In this document: piece after piece, positions 33,771 through 43,178 of the stretch
Layout of the letters: every line of letters starts with the position of its first letter
How positions within the stretch are numbered: position 1 is the first letter of the stretch
NCBI GenBank assembly: GCA_903907995.1
Contig: CAIVQH010000016.1
Coordinates: 62,001 to 126,000 of the forward strand
Direction: 5' to 3'
From: an uncultured Verrucomicrobiota bacterium
GTDB taxonomy: Bacteria; Verrucomicrobiota; Verrucomicrobiia; Limisphaerales; UBA9464
DNA: 64,000 bases
Made by a program: the position numbers and the translations under genes
Notes under the pieces: model-generated
Told to the model about the DNA's origin: nothing
Database searches by the model: none
Seen by the model: the letters and a program-made list of their open reading frames with translations, nothing else

Positions 33771-35111
33771 ATGAGCAGCGTCCGCAGCTTCTTCCTCCGC
33801 CCCGCGAATTTGTTCCTATTGGCCGTGATTGCCTTCCGCGTGTCCGCAGCCGAACTGACCCGCGAGGCCGTACTGGAAAGCACGCTGAAGCCTTACGCCG
33901 GTCCGAGCCTGCACGAGGTGGATACCAGCACGCTCACCGGCAAGGTGATGTGCGGTTATCAGGGCTGGTTCAACGCGGAGGGCGACGGGGCGGAGCGCGG
34001 CTGGGTTCACTGGACCAAGCGGGGTGGTGCGCTTACTCCCGGCAACGCGAAGATCGACCTTTGGCCGGATGTCTCCGAACTCGGCGCCGACGAGCGTTTT
34101 GCGACCGGCTTCACCAATGCGGCGGGGCAGGTGAAGGAGGTGTTCAGCCCGTACAAGCAGGCGACGGTGCTGCGGCATTTCCAGTGGATGCGCGACTACG
34201 GGATCGATGGGGCCTTCGTGCAGCGCTTCATCACCGACCTGCGCGATGCGCGTGCTCTGCGGCATAATAACACCGTGCTGGACCACTGCCGCGAGGGCGC
34301 GAACCGCTCCGGACGCGCCTATGCCGTGATGTACGACCTGAGCGGGCTGGGCACCAACCGCATCCAGGAGGTCATCGACGATTGGAAGGCCTTGCGGACA
34401 TGCATGCACATCACCGAAGACCCGGCCTACTTGCGGCATCATGGGCATCCGCTCGTGGCCGTGTGGGGTGTGGGCTTCAACGACAACCGCCGCTACACGC
34501 TGGAGGAATGCCGTCGCCTCGTGGAATTCCTGAAGGCGGACGGCTGCTCGGTGATGCTCGGAGTCCCCACGGGCTTCCGCGAACAGAACCGCGATGCCGT
34601 CAAAGACCCGGAACTGCACGACCTCCTGAAACTTGCAGACGTGCTCAGTCCTTGGACCGTGGGGCGTTATGGCAAACCCGTTGAGGCGGCCCGGCAGGGC
34701 GAGAAAGTCTGGCAGCCCGACATCGCGTGGTGTGCGGAGCGAAAGGCCGATTTTCTGCCGGTGGTGTTCCCGGGGTTTAGCTGGTTCAACATGATGGGAC
34801 GGCAATTCGACGCGATCCCGCGCCTGAAGGGCGAGTTCCTGTGGTCGCAGTTCGTCGCGGCCAAGCGGGCCGGGGCCTCGATGATCTACGTGGCCATGTT
34901 TGACGAAGTGGACGAGGGGACTGCGATTTTCAAATGCACCAATGACACGCCGGTGGGGGAGGGCGTGAAGTTCCTGAACTACGAGGGCCTGCCCAGCGAC
35001 TTCTACCTGCGGCTTACCGGTGCCGGAGCCAAACTGCTGCGAGGCGAACTGCCGGTGACGGATGTCTTGCCGGAGGCGCTTTCCCGATTGGCCGCTGAGG
35101 CCCATCCGTAA
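33771..35111 (+). CDS. Secreted GH71/GH99-like protein
   Basis: 446 residues with a signal peptide (LFLLAVIAFRVSAA). The first half shows MCGYQGWFNAEGDG and VLRHFQWMRDYGIDGAFVQRF, and the second half FPGFSWFNM and MIYVAMFDEVDEGTAIFK. This matches the GH71/99-like xylosidase/endomannanase-type family widespread in Bacteroidetes and Verrucomicrobia, a TIM barrel acting on polysaccharides. Catalytic carboxylates are probably among the D/E in MFDEVDEG. Substrate unknown. Single gene. Confidence 0.8.
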   Translation: MSSVRSFFLRPANLFLLAVIAFRVSAAELTREAVLESTLKPYAGPSLHEVDTSTLTGKVMCGYQGWFNAEGDGAERGWVHWTKRGGALTPGNAKIDLWPDVSELGADERFATGFTNAAGQVKEVFSPYKQATVLRHFQWMRDYGIDGAFVQRFITDLRDARALRHNNTVLDHCREGANRSGRAYAVMYDLSGLGTNRIQEVIDDWKALRTCMHITEDPAYLRHHGHPLVAVWGVGFNDNRRYTLEECRRLVEFLKADGCSVMLGVPTGFREQNRDAVKDPELHDLLKLADVLSPWTVGRYGKPVEAARQGEKVWQPDIAWCAERKADFLPVVFPGFSWFNMMGRQFDAIPRLKGEFLWSQFVAAKRAGASMIYVAMFDEVDEGTAIFKCTNDTPVGEGVKFLNYEGLPSDFYLRLTGAGAKLLRGELPVTDVLPEALSRLAAEAHP

Positions 35112-35198
35112 TCCTTGGGCCAGCTTGCCGGCAATGTGACATTTCGTGGCGGCGAATCCCGCTTGGTGCCTTCCGGTTTTCGTCGTTATAACCGGCCC

Positions 35199-35918
35199 AT
35201 GCAGTTTGCCATGCTCCTTGCCGCCGCCGATGCCACGAATGCCGTTGCGGCGGTCGCGGCTTCGGCCCGCCAGGCGACGGCGACCGGGGGTTACGGGCTG
35301 GTGTTCTGGTTTCTCGTACTGCTCTGCGGGGTGGCCATCGCGGTGATTGCCGAGCGCGTGCTGCTCTACCGGCGCGAGCAGATCGACTCGGCGCAGTTCT
35401 TGGCGGGCGTCCGCAACGTCATCAAGCGCGACAATGTTTTGGAGGCCCTGTCCATCTGCGACGCCACGCCCGGACCGGTGGCGCGGATGGTGAAGGCGGC
35501 GATTCTGGCCCGCGATGGCGGGCGCGAGCGTATCCAGGAGTCGCTGGAGGAAACCGGATCGCAGGAAGTCCCGCGCCTGGAGGCCCGGCTGGCCCTCATC
35601 GCGACACTCGCGCAGATCGGACCGCTGATGGGTGTGCTGGGCACACTGCTCGGATTTGCCGGCGTGTTCCGCGAACTGCGCCGGCCCGATGGGTCGGCTT
35701 TCGGTTACGCCGCCCCCGGAGAAATGTTCGACGGCCTGATGCAGGCCCTTTACTGCGCGGCCCTCGGTGTGGGACTCGCGATCCTCTGCTACGCGGCCTA
35801 CAACTACCTGGTCACCCGGGTGAACGTGCTCGTGGCCGACATGGAACGGGCGGGCATCGAGGCGGTGAAGCTCGTCAGCGGGGACGGCAACGGCGGGAAC
35901 GGGAATGGAAAGTCATGA
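35199..35918 (+). CDS. exbB: MotA/TolQ/ExbB proton-channel family protein
   Basis: 239 residues: three membrane segments (about 38-58, 140-165, 180-205) and the ExbB block LIATLAQIGPLMGVLGTLLGFAG. ExbB and ExbD use proton flow to energise TonB-dependent outer-membrane transport. ATG at 35199 is chosen; the C-terminus is Gly/Asn-rich. Its stop overlaps the next start (ATGA), and ExbD- and TonB-like genes follow, so the function in an Exb/Ton unit is well supported. Confidence 0.88.
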   Translation: MQFAMLLAAADATNAVAAVAASARQATATGGYGLVFWFLVLLCGVAIAVIAERVLLYRREQIDSAQFLAGVRNVIKRDNVLEALSICDATPGPVARMVKAAILARDGGRERIQESLEETGSQEVPRLEARLALIATLAQIGPLMGVLGTLLGFAGVFRELRRPDGSAFGYAAPGEMFDGLMQALYCAALGVGLAILCYAAYNYLVTRVNVLVADMERAGIEAVKLVSGDGNGGNGNGKS

Positions 35919-36331
35919 AGTTTGCCCGCACCACCCGGCTCATTTCCGGACGGCCCGACGCTGCGCCCTGGCTCTGCCTCATGATCCCGATCGCCATTGC
36001 GGCGATGTTTCATGAGTTCCTCGTGCTGCCGCGCGGGCTGCGCCTCGAGCTGCCGCCCGCCGATGCGCCGGTCGTGGCCGCACCGGGCGAGCGCTTCCTG
36101 CTGGTGGCGGTGGATGCGGGCGAGCGCCTCTATTTCGAAAATCAGCCGATCAGTCTGGCTGACTTGCAGGCCGGGCTGGCGCAGCGGGCGGCCCAGACGA
36201 ATGCGCCCAAAACACTGCTGGTCCAGGCCGACAAGGCCGTATCGGCCGGTCGGCTGGCCGAGCTTTCCGGCGCGGCCAAGACGGCCGGATTGCATGACGT
36301 CATCTTTCTCACCCGTCCCGCCCGGCCATGA
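35915..36331 (+). CDS. exbD: ExbD/TolR-like protein
   Basis: 138 residues, one membrane segment (about 18-38) and a periplasmic domain with LLVQADKAVSAGRLAELSGAA, as in ExbD/TolR. The usual aspartate just before or within the membrane segment is seen as D15 (GRPDAAPWLC) rather than a typical position, so proton transfer residues are less clear. Overlaps neighbours by four bases on both sides. Confidence 0.8.
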   Translation: MKFARTTRLISGRPDAAPWLCLMIPIAIAAMFHEFLVLPRGLRLELPPADAPVVAAPGERFLLVAVDAGERLYFENQPISLADLQAGLAQRAAQTNAPKTLLVQADKAVSAGRLAELSGAAKTAGLHDVIFLTRPARP

Positions 36332-37086
36332 ACGCGACCCTCAGCACGCCACCACCGGTCTGGTCGAAGGCCCGCTGGCTGACGGTGGTTCTCCTGGTGA
36401 CCGCGATTCAGGGCGGACTGGTGGTTAGCCTGACGCGCTGGCCCAGCCTGCCAACTCCCGACGTGATGCCGAACGCGCGGGTTCACCTGCTCAACGAATC
36501 AGGCACCGCACTCGGCGAAGCCGGGACGCTGCTGCCGGACCCGCTGCTGTTCATCCGGGGCGATCCGCGCGGGTTTTCCGGTGTGGCGGCGCATTCGCTG
36601 CCACGTTCGGACTACGAGGTGGCGGAATTCACCGAGACGCCCCGCTGGCTCGCGCTGGATTCCCTGGCCCGTCGGGCCGGACAGGCCCCGCCGCCGAAGG
36701 TCTCAGTCGCCTATCGGCTGCCTGAGATCACCGTGGCCGTTTCGACGGGCGGGGCGATAGCGCCGCTCCTCGAAGCAGCCTCGCAGGTGAGCCTGCGAGG
36801 TAGGCTGGCGCAACGCCCCTTGACGGAGCCGTTAAATCCTCCGGTGATGAAATCGCCCGAGGTGCTGCCGGCAAGCGTGGTTGAGGTGGCCGTGACCATG
36901 ACGGGCGAGGTGCTGATGGCGCGGCTGGTTTCCGCGAGCGGGCTGCCGCTCGCCGATGACACGGCGCTGGATCTCGCCCGTCGCGCCCGCTTCACGCCGT
37001 TGGAGGGTGACCGGCGCGATCCCGCGCTCGCCGTCGCCGAGGCGGAGTGGGGCGAGATCGTGTTTACCTGGCGCACGGAGCCGTAA
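36328..37086 (+). CDS. TonB-like energy-transducing protein
   Basis: 252 residues: one N-terminal membrane segment (about 17-37), a Pro-rich periplasmic linker, and a C-terminal TonB-type domain (VEVAVTMTGEVLMARLVSASG, ALDLARRARFTPL). It completes an ExbB-ExbD-TonB operon that powers uptake through outer-membrane receptors. Around residues 150-165 a short segment (AASQVSLRGRLA) is coded by a palindrome and looks inserted. Starts inside the stop of exbD (ATGA). Confidence 0.8.
   Translation: MNATLSTPPPVWSKARWLTVVLLVTAIQGGLVVSLTRWPSLPTPDVMPNARVHLLNESGTALGEAGTLLPDPLLFIRGDPRGFSGVAAHSLPRSDYEVAEFTETPRWLALDSLARRAGQAPPPKVSVAYRLPEITVAVSTGGAIAPLLEAASQVSLRGRLAQRPLTEPLNPPVMKSPEVLPASVVEVAVTMTGEVLMARLVSASGLPLADDTALDLARRARFTPLEGDRRDPALAVAEAEWGEIVFTWRTEP
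36777..36807. repeat. REP-like palindrome inside the TonB-like gene
   Basis: CCTCGCAGG-TGAG-CCTGCGAGG (36779-36800), with further pairing AGCC/GGCT on the outside. A perfect 9-bp stem. It lies in frame in the variable linker of the TonB-like protein, like the palindrome in the linker of the large fusion protein at 24113-24131. Confidence 0.6.
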
Positions 37087-37098
37087 GGAACCACCACC

Positions 37099-37323
37099 AT
37101 GCCCCCGGAAACTTTTCTCGCATTGCTGGTGCTCGGTCTCGTGGCCGCGTTGGGCGCTCTGGCCGTGCTGGATGAGCTGCGGCAGCGCCGTATCCGCTCG
37201 GCACGGGCCGCCGACAACATCTTCCGCTGCAACAAGTGCAGCCTGGTGTACACGGATGATCCTGAGGTGGACCGCTCGCGCTGTCCGCAATGCGGCCTGA
37301 CCAACGGCGTGTTCCAGTTCTAG
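37099..37323 (+). CDS. Small membrane-anchored zinc-ribbon protein
   Basis: 74 residues: one membrane segment (LALLVLGLVAALGALAVLDEL), then FRCNKCSLVY and CPQCGLTNG, a four-cysteine zinc ribbon. Last gene of the Exb/Ton operon, 12 bases after the TonB-like gene. Function unknown. Its stop codon is part of a 15-bp palindrome shared with the guaB stop. Confidence 0.7.
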   Translation: MPPETFLALLVLGLVAALGALAVLDELRQRRIRSARAADNIFRCNKCSLVYTDDPEVDRSRCPQCGLTNGVFQF

Positions 37324-37335
37324 CCGGGCCGGCTA
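37321..37335. other. Palindrome spanning two convergent stop codons
   Basis: TAGCCGG-G-CCGGCTA. The first TAG is the stop of the zinc-ribbon gene on the plus strand, the last TAG (read on the minus strand) is the stop of guaB. Could act as a weak hairpin at both transcript ends; no T-run is present. Confidence 0.5.
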
Positions 37336-38913
37336 TTCCGTGCGCTGGGTGCCGGCCTTGATTTCCACGACATCGTGCGGGGCGGCCTCGCGCAGGCCCG
37401 CCGGGCTCACGCGGATGTAACGGGCCCGGGCGCGCAGTGCGTCCAGATCGCGCGCGCCGAGATAACCCATGCCAGACTGGACGCCGCCCACGAGCTGAGC
37501 AAGGACGCTGTCCACCGAGCCGGACACTTCCTTCAGGGCCTCGACGCCCTCTGCCGCCGCCTTGCGGCTGGTATCCGCCGCGACGTGACCGTAGCGCGCG
37601 GCGGAGCCGGCCTTCATCGCCGAAAGGCTGCCCATGCCGCGGTACTGCTTATACAGCTTGCCGTTGATTTCCATGATCTGGCCCGGGGCCTCGGGACAGC
37701 CGGCCAGGATGCCGCCGCAGATGACCGCGTGCGAAAGCGTGAGCGCCTTCACGACGTCGCCCGACTTCGTGATGCCGCCATCGGCAATGATCGTGACACC
37801 TTTTTTCGCCGCCGCGCGCGAGGCCACAAACAGCGCCGTGAGCTGCGGAATTCCGACCCCGGCCACGATGCGCGTGGTGCAGATGGAGCCCGGCCCCTGG
37901 CCGATCTTGATGACGTTCGCGCCGGCTTCCGCGAGGAATTCCACGCCGGAACCGCTGGTCACATTGCCGGCAATGATGGGCAGTTTCGGGTGGGCGTCCC
38001 GCACGAGGCGGACCGTTTCGCCGACGCCCTGACTGTGGCCATGCGCGGTGGAGACTGCGACCACGTCAACGCCGCGTTCTACCAATGCGGCGACGTGATT
38101 CAGGATGCGTTCGCGGTCCAGCGAACCGTCGGCCTTGCGCGAGGTCGAAAGCGCCGCGCCGCAGAGCAGCCGGAAATTCCGGTCCCGCGCGGGCTTCAGC
38201 CAGGCGCCCTTTTCAGCGGTGATGCGCTCGATGTCGCTCAGGGTGAAGAGGCCGCGCAGGCAGTCGTTCTCATCGACCACCAGCAGCTTGTGGATGCCGG
38301 CATGGTCGGTGAAGAAACGGTCGGCCCGGGCGATGGGGTCGTTCCCCAGCTCCTTCACGCTCACGGTGTACACCTGGGAACGCGGCTGCAGGGATTCCGC
38401 GACCTTGCGCTTGGCGTAGCGCGGCTTCACGACGTGGCCGGGCAGCAGGCCCAGCAGTTTGCCGGCGGCATCCACGACCGGAAAGGTGGAGAAGGTGAAG
38501 CGCTTGCGCTCAATGACCTCCAGCACGTCGCCGATGAGCTGGTCGGGCGAGACCTTGATCGGCTCCTGGATGAGGCCGTGGACGTGGTATTTGACGCGGC
38601 TGACTTCCGCGAGCTGCTCCTTCTCGGGCAGGTTGTAGTGGATGAGTCCGAGCCCGCCGTTCAACGCCATGGCGATGGCCATGCGCGCCTCGGTCACGGT
38701 GTCCATGTCGGCGGAGATGATCGGGATGTTCAGCTCCAGTCCCTCGACCAGGGAGGTGTGCAACTGCGCCTCGCGGGGCAGCACATCGGAGAGCAGCGTC
38801 GCCAGCGTGACGTCGTCGTAGGTGAGCGCCGTGGACTGCTGCGCGCGGAAGAAGGTGTCGGCGCCCTGATAAAACTCGGCGTCGATCGTGGACTCAGAAA
38901 AGGCGTCTGCCAT
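37333..38913 (-). CDS. guaB: Inosine-5'-monophosphate dehydrogenase
   Basis: 526 residues. Oxidises IMP to XMP with NAD, the committed step of guanine nucleotide synthesis. N-terminal strand [10 protein letters not shown], two CBS domains at about 120-245, the catalytic cysteine loop [13 protein letters not shown] near residue 345, the finger-loop block GCPEAPGQ and [12 protein letters not shown]. The N-terminus is about 30 residues longer than usual ([18 protein letters not shown]). Single gene, ATG at 38913. Confidence 0.96.
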   Translation of the reverse strand: MADAFSESTIDAEFYQGADTFFRAQQSTALTYDDVTLATLLSDVLPREAQLHTSLVEGLELNIPIISADMDTVTEARMAIAMALNGGLGLIHYNLPEKEQLAEVSRVKYHVHGLIQEPIKVSPDQLIGDVLEVIERKRFTFSTFPVVDAAGKLLGLLPGHVVKPRYAKRKVAESLQPRSQVYTVSVKELGNDPIARADRFFTDHAGIHKLLVVDENDCLRGLFTLSDIERITAEKGAWLKPARDRNFRLLCGAALSTSRKADGSLDRERILNHVAALVERGVDVVAVSTAHGHSQGVGETVRLVRDAHPKLPIIAGNVTSGSGVEFLAEAGANVIKIGQGPGSICTTRIVAGVGIPQLTALFVASRAAAKKGVTIIADGGITKSGDVVKALTLSHAVICGGILAGCPEAPGQIMEINGKLYKQYRGMGSLSAMKAGSAARYGHVAADTSRKAAAEGVEALKEVSGSVDSVLAQLVGGVQSGMGYLGARDLDALRARARYIRVSPAGLREAAPHDVVEIKAGTQRTE

Positions 38914-38980
38914 GAGCGAAAATCAGGCACCGGGCCAATCGTGGCAAGCGTGAAACCGGGCGGGGTTTCGGGGCTATCGC

Positions 38981-39066
38981 CAGTGATCAGTAATCAGTGA
39001 ACCAGTAAACAGTGAGTCAGAGAAAAAACGGGGCTCACTTGTCGGAGAACTGAATACTGATTCACT
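38981..39066. repeat. Short tandem CAGTnA-type repeats between guaB and the next gene
   Basis: Six or more degenerate units: 38981-39018 reads as CAGTGAT, CAGTAAT, CAGTGAAC, CAGTAAA, CAGTGAGT, CAG, and 39046-39066 has related AACTGAATACTGATTCACT. The first 18 bases (38981-38998) are found again, identical, at 45684-45701 inside uvrA. It occupies much of the 163-base gap between guaB and the coiled-coil gene. Confidence 0.8.
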
Positions 39067-39076
39067 GGCTCGGCGA

Positions 39077-40036
39077 CTACGGCTTGACGGTGGCCGGCGG
39101 CGCCACCGCATCGCCGCCCTCTTTGACCATGAAAGCCTGGATCAGCTTCATCTGCTGATCCTGCATAGCCTTATAGCGGGTGAACTGCTCCTCGGTGATC
39201 ACGCCCTTCAGGGCTTCAAGCTTCTGATCCATCATGGCCTGCGGACTGAAAGCTTTCGCATCGGCACCGGCGCTCATGCCGGCCAACTGCTGCTGGCTCT
39301 GGGCATAGAGGACCTGGAAGACCTTGTCCTGCTGCTCCTGGCTGAGGCCAAGGGCGCCCTGCATCTGCAGCAGCTCGGAGTTGGCCATCAGGCGGGCATT
39401 GTTGCGCTGCTCCTCCTGCTGCATCTCGGTGTAGGCGGTCTGCTGCTCGGGGCTGAGCAGCGCCTTGATCTGCGACTCGGGATCGGCCGCCTGTTTTCCG
39501 GCGTCGGCCATATCCTCCTTGCTGAGCTTGCCAGACATCATCTTTTGCGCCAGCTCGCGGCCGGCGCCGACCTGCTGTTCCATGATCCCCCGGATCTGCG
39601 CCTCCTGGTCCGCGCTCAGGTTCAGTTTGCCCTTCATCCTGCCGAGCTTGTTCTCCATCTGCTGCTTGAGGGTGGCCTCCATCATGCCCTTCATCGCCTT
39701 GCCGGACTCGCTGTCCTCATCCCCGAACATGGCGGCCAGTGGGTTTGCGGACTTGTCCTTGCCGGCCTTGGCGATGCCGGGCTTCTGCTTCATCAGCTCC
39801 TGGACCTTGGTGGCCAGCGTGAGGTTGTCGGCCTCCAGCTTCTGGGCGCGCGTCGTGGCGGCCGTCAGCTGCTGGCCCAGCTCTGCGACCTGGTTGGTGG
39901 CGGTGCCGATCTCGGCCTGTAGGCGTTCGTGTTCGGCAATGACTTCTGGAGAATGCGACCGAGTGGTCAGCACCAGCGCGGCGGCACCCACACCCACCGC
40001 CACTCCGACCACAAAAGCAATGACCTTGGACTTCAT
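39077..40036 (-). CDS. Membrane-anchored coiled-coil protein with LTxxQ-like repeats
   Basis: 319 residues: N-terminal anchor (VIAFVVGVAVGVGAAALVL), a coiled coil at about 35-85, and three helical repeats with the pattern LSADQEAQI, LSPEQQTAY and LSQEQQDKV. These recall the Spy/CpxP LTxxQ motif of periplasmic chaperones. Rich in Gln, Met and Lys and lacking cysteine. It probably faces the periplasm and may sense or buffer envelope stress; this is inference. Single gene. Confidence 0.65.
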   Translation of the reverse strand: MKSKVIAFVVGVAVGVGAAALVLTTRSHSPEVIAEHERLQAEIGTATNQVAELGQQLTAATTRAQKLEADNLTLATKVQELMKQKPGIAKAGKDKSANPLAAMFGDEDSESGKAMKGMMEATLKQQMENKLGRMKGKLNLSADQEAQIRGIMEQQVGAGRELAQKMMSGKLSKEDMADAGKQAADPESQIKALLSPEQQTAYTEMQQEEQRNNARLMANSELLQMQGALGLSQEQQDKVFQVLYAQSQQQLAGMSAGADAKAFSPQAMMDQKLEALKGVITEEQFTRYKAMQDQQMKLIQAFMVKEGGDAVAPPATVKP

Positions 40037-40127
40037 GTTGCAGGCTTAACAAAGCCGCCGTGCCTCTGCAACGACCGGATGCAACAAAGCGGTTAAAGCC
40101 GGGACGTGCGATGGATTCCCGCCCTGC

Positions 40128-41003
40128 TCAGCGTGCCTTCAAAAAGCCGCTGTCATCCATCCATTCCTCGAAGCGGGTGAGCCATTGCGCGACCGGACGC
40201 GTGTTTTTCGCCCGCAGGCCGAAGCCGTGGCCGCCGCTGCCGTAGATGTGCAGCTCCGCAGGCACGCCTGCCCGCTTATAGCGCAGATAAACCTCGGCCA
40301 GCCCTTCACCGATGTCCTTGCGATCGTTGTAAGCGCAGGCGAGGAAGGCCGGCGGTGAGTTGGTCTCCGGCTGGATATCGCCCGAACGGCCCGGATAGAT
40401 GAAGCCGAGAAAATCGGGGCGCGACGGCTGGCGCTCGATCACGTCCGAGGCATCCGGTTTGCCGCCGTCGAAATGCGAACTGGCCAGCCAGACGAGTTCG
40501 CCGCCCGCCGAGAAGCCGATCGCGCCGACACGCTTGGGATCAAGGCCCCACTCCGACGCATGGCTGCGGATAAGCCGCATGGCCCGCTGCGTGTCCGCGA
40601 GGGCGTGGACCGCGATCTGGTAGGTCGAATTGGTCTCCCGCGCGAGTCGGTAGGTGAGGACAAACGCCGCCGTGCCGTGCTCGCTCAGTGCGCGGGCCGG
40701 ATTGTAGCCCTCGTGATCCATCCACAGCTCCCGATGCCCGCCACCCGGGATGACGAGCACCGCCGTACCGTTCGCCTTTCCCTTCGCCGGCAGATACGGC
40801 GTGAGCGAGGGCTGGTGCACCCCCGTCACCACGTGGTCGCCGCCGTCGGTCACCCGCACATGCGCCGGCTCGGTCTTGCCTTCGGAACCGGGCGCGCCCT
40901 GCGGCCAGAGCAGGATGGCCTTGGGCTCTTCCGCGATGACCAGTGCGCAGGGGAGGAGGGAAGCGGCGACAAGCACGCGGCGGAGCAGGGCGGGGAGGTG
41001 CAT
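40128..41003 (-). CDS. Secreted alpha/beta-hydrolase, probable carbohydrate esterase
   Basis: 291 residues, signal peptide LVAASLLPCALVIA. Oxyanion-hole motif VIPGGGHREL, nucleophile in GFSAGG, catalytic Asp region ACAYNDRKD, and catalytic His in GSGGHGFGLR. This is the pattern of acetyl-xylan-esterase-like and BD-FAE-like enzymes in plant-polysaccharide degraders. Substrate not certain. Stop lies 91 bases before the coiled-coil gene start; 40037-40127 shows nothing else. Confidence 0.82.
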   Translation of the reverse strand: MHLPALLRRVLVAASLLPCALVIAEEPKAILLWPQGAPGSEGKTEPAHVRVTDGGDHVVTGVHQPSLTPYLPAKGKANGTAVLVIPGGGHRELWMDHEGYNPARALSEHGTAAFVLTYRLARETNSTYQIAVHALADTQRAMRLIRSHASEWGLDPKRVGAIGFSAGGELVWLASSHFDGGKPDASDVIERQPSRPDFLGFIYPGRSGDIQPETNSPPAFLACAYNDRKDIGEGLAEVYLRYKRAGVPAELHIYGSGGHGFGLRAKNTRPVAQWLTRFEEWMDDSGFLKAR

Positions 41004-41098
41004 TGGGGAACCATCCCCAAGGTGCTGCCTGTTGGCAATCCGCTCCTACGTCAGAGCAATTGCCATTTCGCGGCCGCGCACGGTCAGGAATTTCCCGT

Positions 41099-41605
41099 TC
41101 ATTTGCCTGGGGTTGGTTGGGTATTCTCCTTCTGAGTCTGTACTTTTCGGAGTTCGTAGAAGGTCACCCCGCTATTTTCAGTGGCTTTAAAGCTTTTCGG
41201 CGGCGTTTCGGGATCTCCCGTGGCCAAGGTCAGAGCACCGTCCTCGATCTTGAAGATGGCCACGACAACTTTGCCGATGCTGTCACCCGACGGTGGCGGA
41301 CAATCTTTGATCGTGGCATGCAACTGCTGAGGGTCAGTCCCCGAAGGTAGTGTAATGGTCGTCTCAAACCAAAATTTTGCGTCCCGGTGAAAATGCAATG
41401 AACGGCCGGTGACCGTGATGGTGATTTTGGCGTGCGATTTGTCACCCACCGCAACCCCCTCCCATGTTCCTTGGAGAGATTGCAGTTCTGCGGCGACGGG
41501 TTGGCTGGCAGTGCCTTTGCCTTCGGCAGCGGGCAGTTCGCCAGCGTTAGCGGTGAAAACCGCGAGCAAGCAGACGATGCCGAAGTTATGCCGAAATGGT
41601 TTCAT
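41099..41605 (-). CDS. Secreted TIGR03067-like protein
   Basis: 168 residues with a signal peptide (FGIVCLLAVFTANA). The block LQSLQGTWEGVAVGDKSH and the repeated Phe/Val strands (HFHRDAKFWFETTITL) fit the TIGR03067 family, a small lipocalin-like domain numerous in Planctomycetes and Verrucomicrobia and of unknown function. ATG at 41605 chosen because it begins the signal peptide. Lies 98 bases upstream of the alpha/beta-hydrolase gene on the same strand. Confidence 0.65.
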   Translation of the reverse strand: MKPFRHNFGIVCLLAVFTANAGELPAAEGKGTASQPVAAELQSLQGTWEGVAVGDKSHAKITITVTGRSLHFHRDAKFWFETTITLPSGTDPQQLHATIKDCPPPSGDSIGKVVVAIFKIEDGALTLATGDPETPPKSFKATENSGVTFYELRKVQTQKENTQPTPGK

Positions 41606-41706
41606 GGCTGCAGGTGTCGGGCGGCCGGCTCCGTCAGGGTGTAAGCAATTTATGGGGAAATAAAAGACGGCCCGGACCTGTTGGACATGGGAAACTGGAT
41701 GCCCGT

Positions 41707-43086
41707 TCATTTCCCATCTGCCGGGTCGATTCCAAGAAGTTCCACGTCGAAGACGAGGGCGCTGTCGGGAGCGATCTTGTCGCCGGCCCCCTTCTCGCCG
41801 TAGGCCAACTTGGGCGGGATGGTGAGCTGCCATTTGTCGCCTTCCCGCATCATCTGCAGGGCCTCGTTCCAGCCGGGGATCACGCCATTGACCGGAAAGC
41901 TGATCGGTTCGCCGCGGTCCACCGAACTGTCGAAGACTGTCCCATCGATGAGCGTGCCGTGATAATGGACTTTCACGGTGTCGGTCGCCTTGGGCATCCG
42001 TCCGGTGCCGGCGGCGAGCACCTTGTACTGCAGTCCGCTGGCGGTCTGGTGTACGCCCGGCTTGGTGGCGTTTGCCGCGAGGAATTCTGTGGCTGTCATG
42101 GGCTTGGAGCGTGACGCGGCGCTGGCCGCGGTGCGTAGCCGTTCGTTCTCGGATTTCAGGCCGGCCATTTCCGTCTGGAGCGCCCGCAACCGGGCGGCCT
42201 CGCCGCGCAGCCGCAGCAATTCTTCGGAGGGGCCGCTGGGGGCCGGCGCGGCAGCGGCGGGAGTCGGGACCGCCGCTGCCAGTTCGGCCCGCAGTCGCGC
42301 CAGCTCCGCGAGCTGCGCCTGGTTTTGCCGGTGCTGCAGGACGAGCGTGGTGGCAAACGCCGCGGTCACCAGCGACACGGCCGTGATCTTCAGTGAGGTG
42401 GCGGTCATAAATTTCAGGAGAAAAAAGGTGGCTCCGGCGCCCGTGCCCGCCGTGGCGGCCACACCGGTGAGGATGGTTCCGGCCAATCCGGCCGGGGCGG
42501 CCTGAACGGCCTCCAACAGAATGGCCCCGCCGAGCGAGGCCGCCGGCACCGCCAGCCCGCGCTCCACAAAGATCCCGCGCAGCCGTTCCAGCGCACGGGT
42601 GACGCGTTTCTGGGCCGCCTCTTCGCCGAGGCTGAGCCGTTCGCCGATCTCGCGGGCCGATTTGCGCTCGAAGTAGCGCAGGAACAGGGCGTCCCGGTCG
42701 GCTTCGTCGAGCCGGCCGAGAGCGTCATCGAGGTGCGGGGCGATCTGTTCCCAGACGACTTCGGGGGCTGGGTTGTGCATGGTGGCCGCTTCGTGTTCCC
42801 GGGCGCGGCGGCGGACTTCGGTGCGGACCGCCTTCGCCGCTAGATTCTGGGTGACGCGGTGCAGCCAGCCGGTGAGCACCGCGCGGTCTTTCAACGAATC
42901 TGCCTGCCGGGCGAGGGCGACGAAGACCGCCTGCGTGACATCTTCCGCGAGGTGCCGGTCCACGATCATCCGCGTCGCAGCCGAGTGCACGAAATCGAGA
43001 TGACGCCGGACGAGTTCCCCGAACGCCGCCTGGGAATCATGGGCGGCGTAGTCGCACAGAAGCTGCTGGTCCGTCGTGTCGTTCAC
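41707..43086 (-). CDS. ECF sigma factor fused to membrane segment, coiled coil and FKBP-type isomerase
   Basis: 459 residues in one frame from GTG at 43086. Sigma region 2 at about 15-90 ([31 protein letters not shown]), region 4 at 115-170 ([26 protein letters not shown] in two parts), a hydrophobic stretch 205-250, a coiled coil 255-320, and an FKBP peptidyl-prolyl isomerase domain 345-455 ([38 protein letters not shown]). Sigma factors with long extensions are common in this phylum; FKBP as the extra domain is unusual. The membrane segment suggests the FKBP part faces the periplasm and the sigma part the cytoplasm. Confidence 0.88.
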   Translation of the reverse strand: MNDTTDQQLLCDYAAHDSQAAFGELVRRHLDFVHSAATRMIVDRHLAEDVTQAVFVALARQADSLKDRAVLTGWLHRVTQNLAAKAVRTEVRRRAREHEAATMHNPAPEVVWEQIAPHLDDALGRLDEADRDALFLRYFERKSAREIGERLSLGEEAAQKRVTRALERLRGIFVERGLAVPAASLGGAILLEAVQAAPAGLAGTILTGVAATAGTGAGATFFLLKFMTATSLKITAVSLVTAAFATTLVLQHRQNQAQLAELARLRAELAAAVPTPAAAAPAPSGPSEELLRLRGEAARLRALQTEMAGLKSENERLRTAASAASRSKPMTATEFLAANATKPGVHQTASGLQYKVLAAGTGRMPKATDTVKVHYHGTLIDGTVFDSSVDRGEPISFPVNGVIPGWNEALQMMREGDKWQLTIPPKLAYGEKGAGDKIAPDSALVFDVELLGIDPADGK

Positions 43087-43178
43087 TGTCCCTTGTTACC
43101 CGGCAGCGGCCAAAGCGGACAGACGAGATGATTGTTTCCGTGCTTTACCGCCAAAGCGAGTGGCCGCACGTTGGCCCC

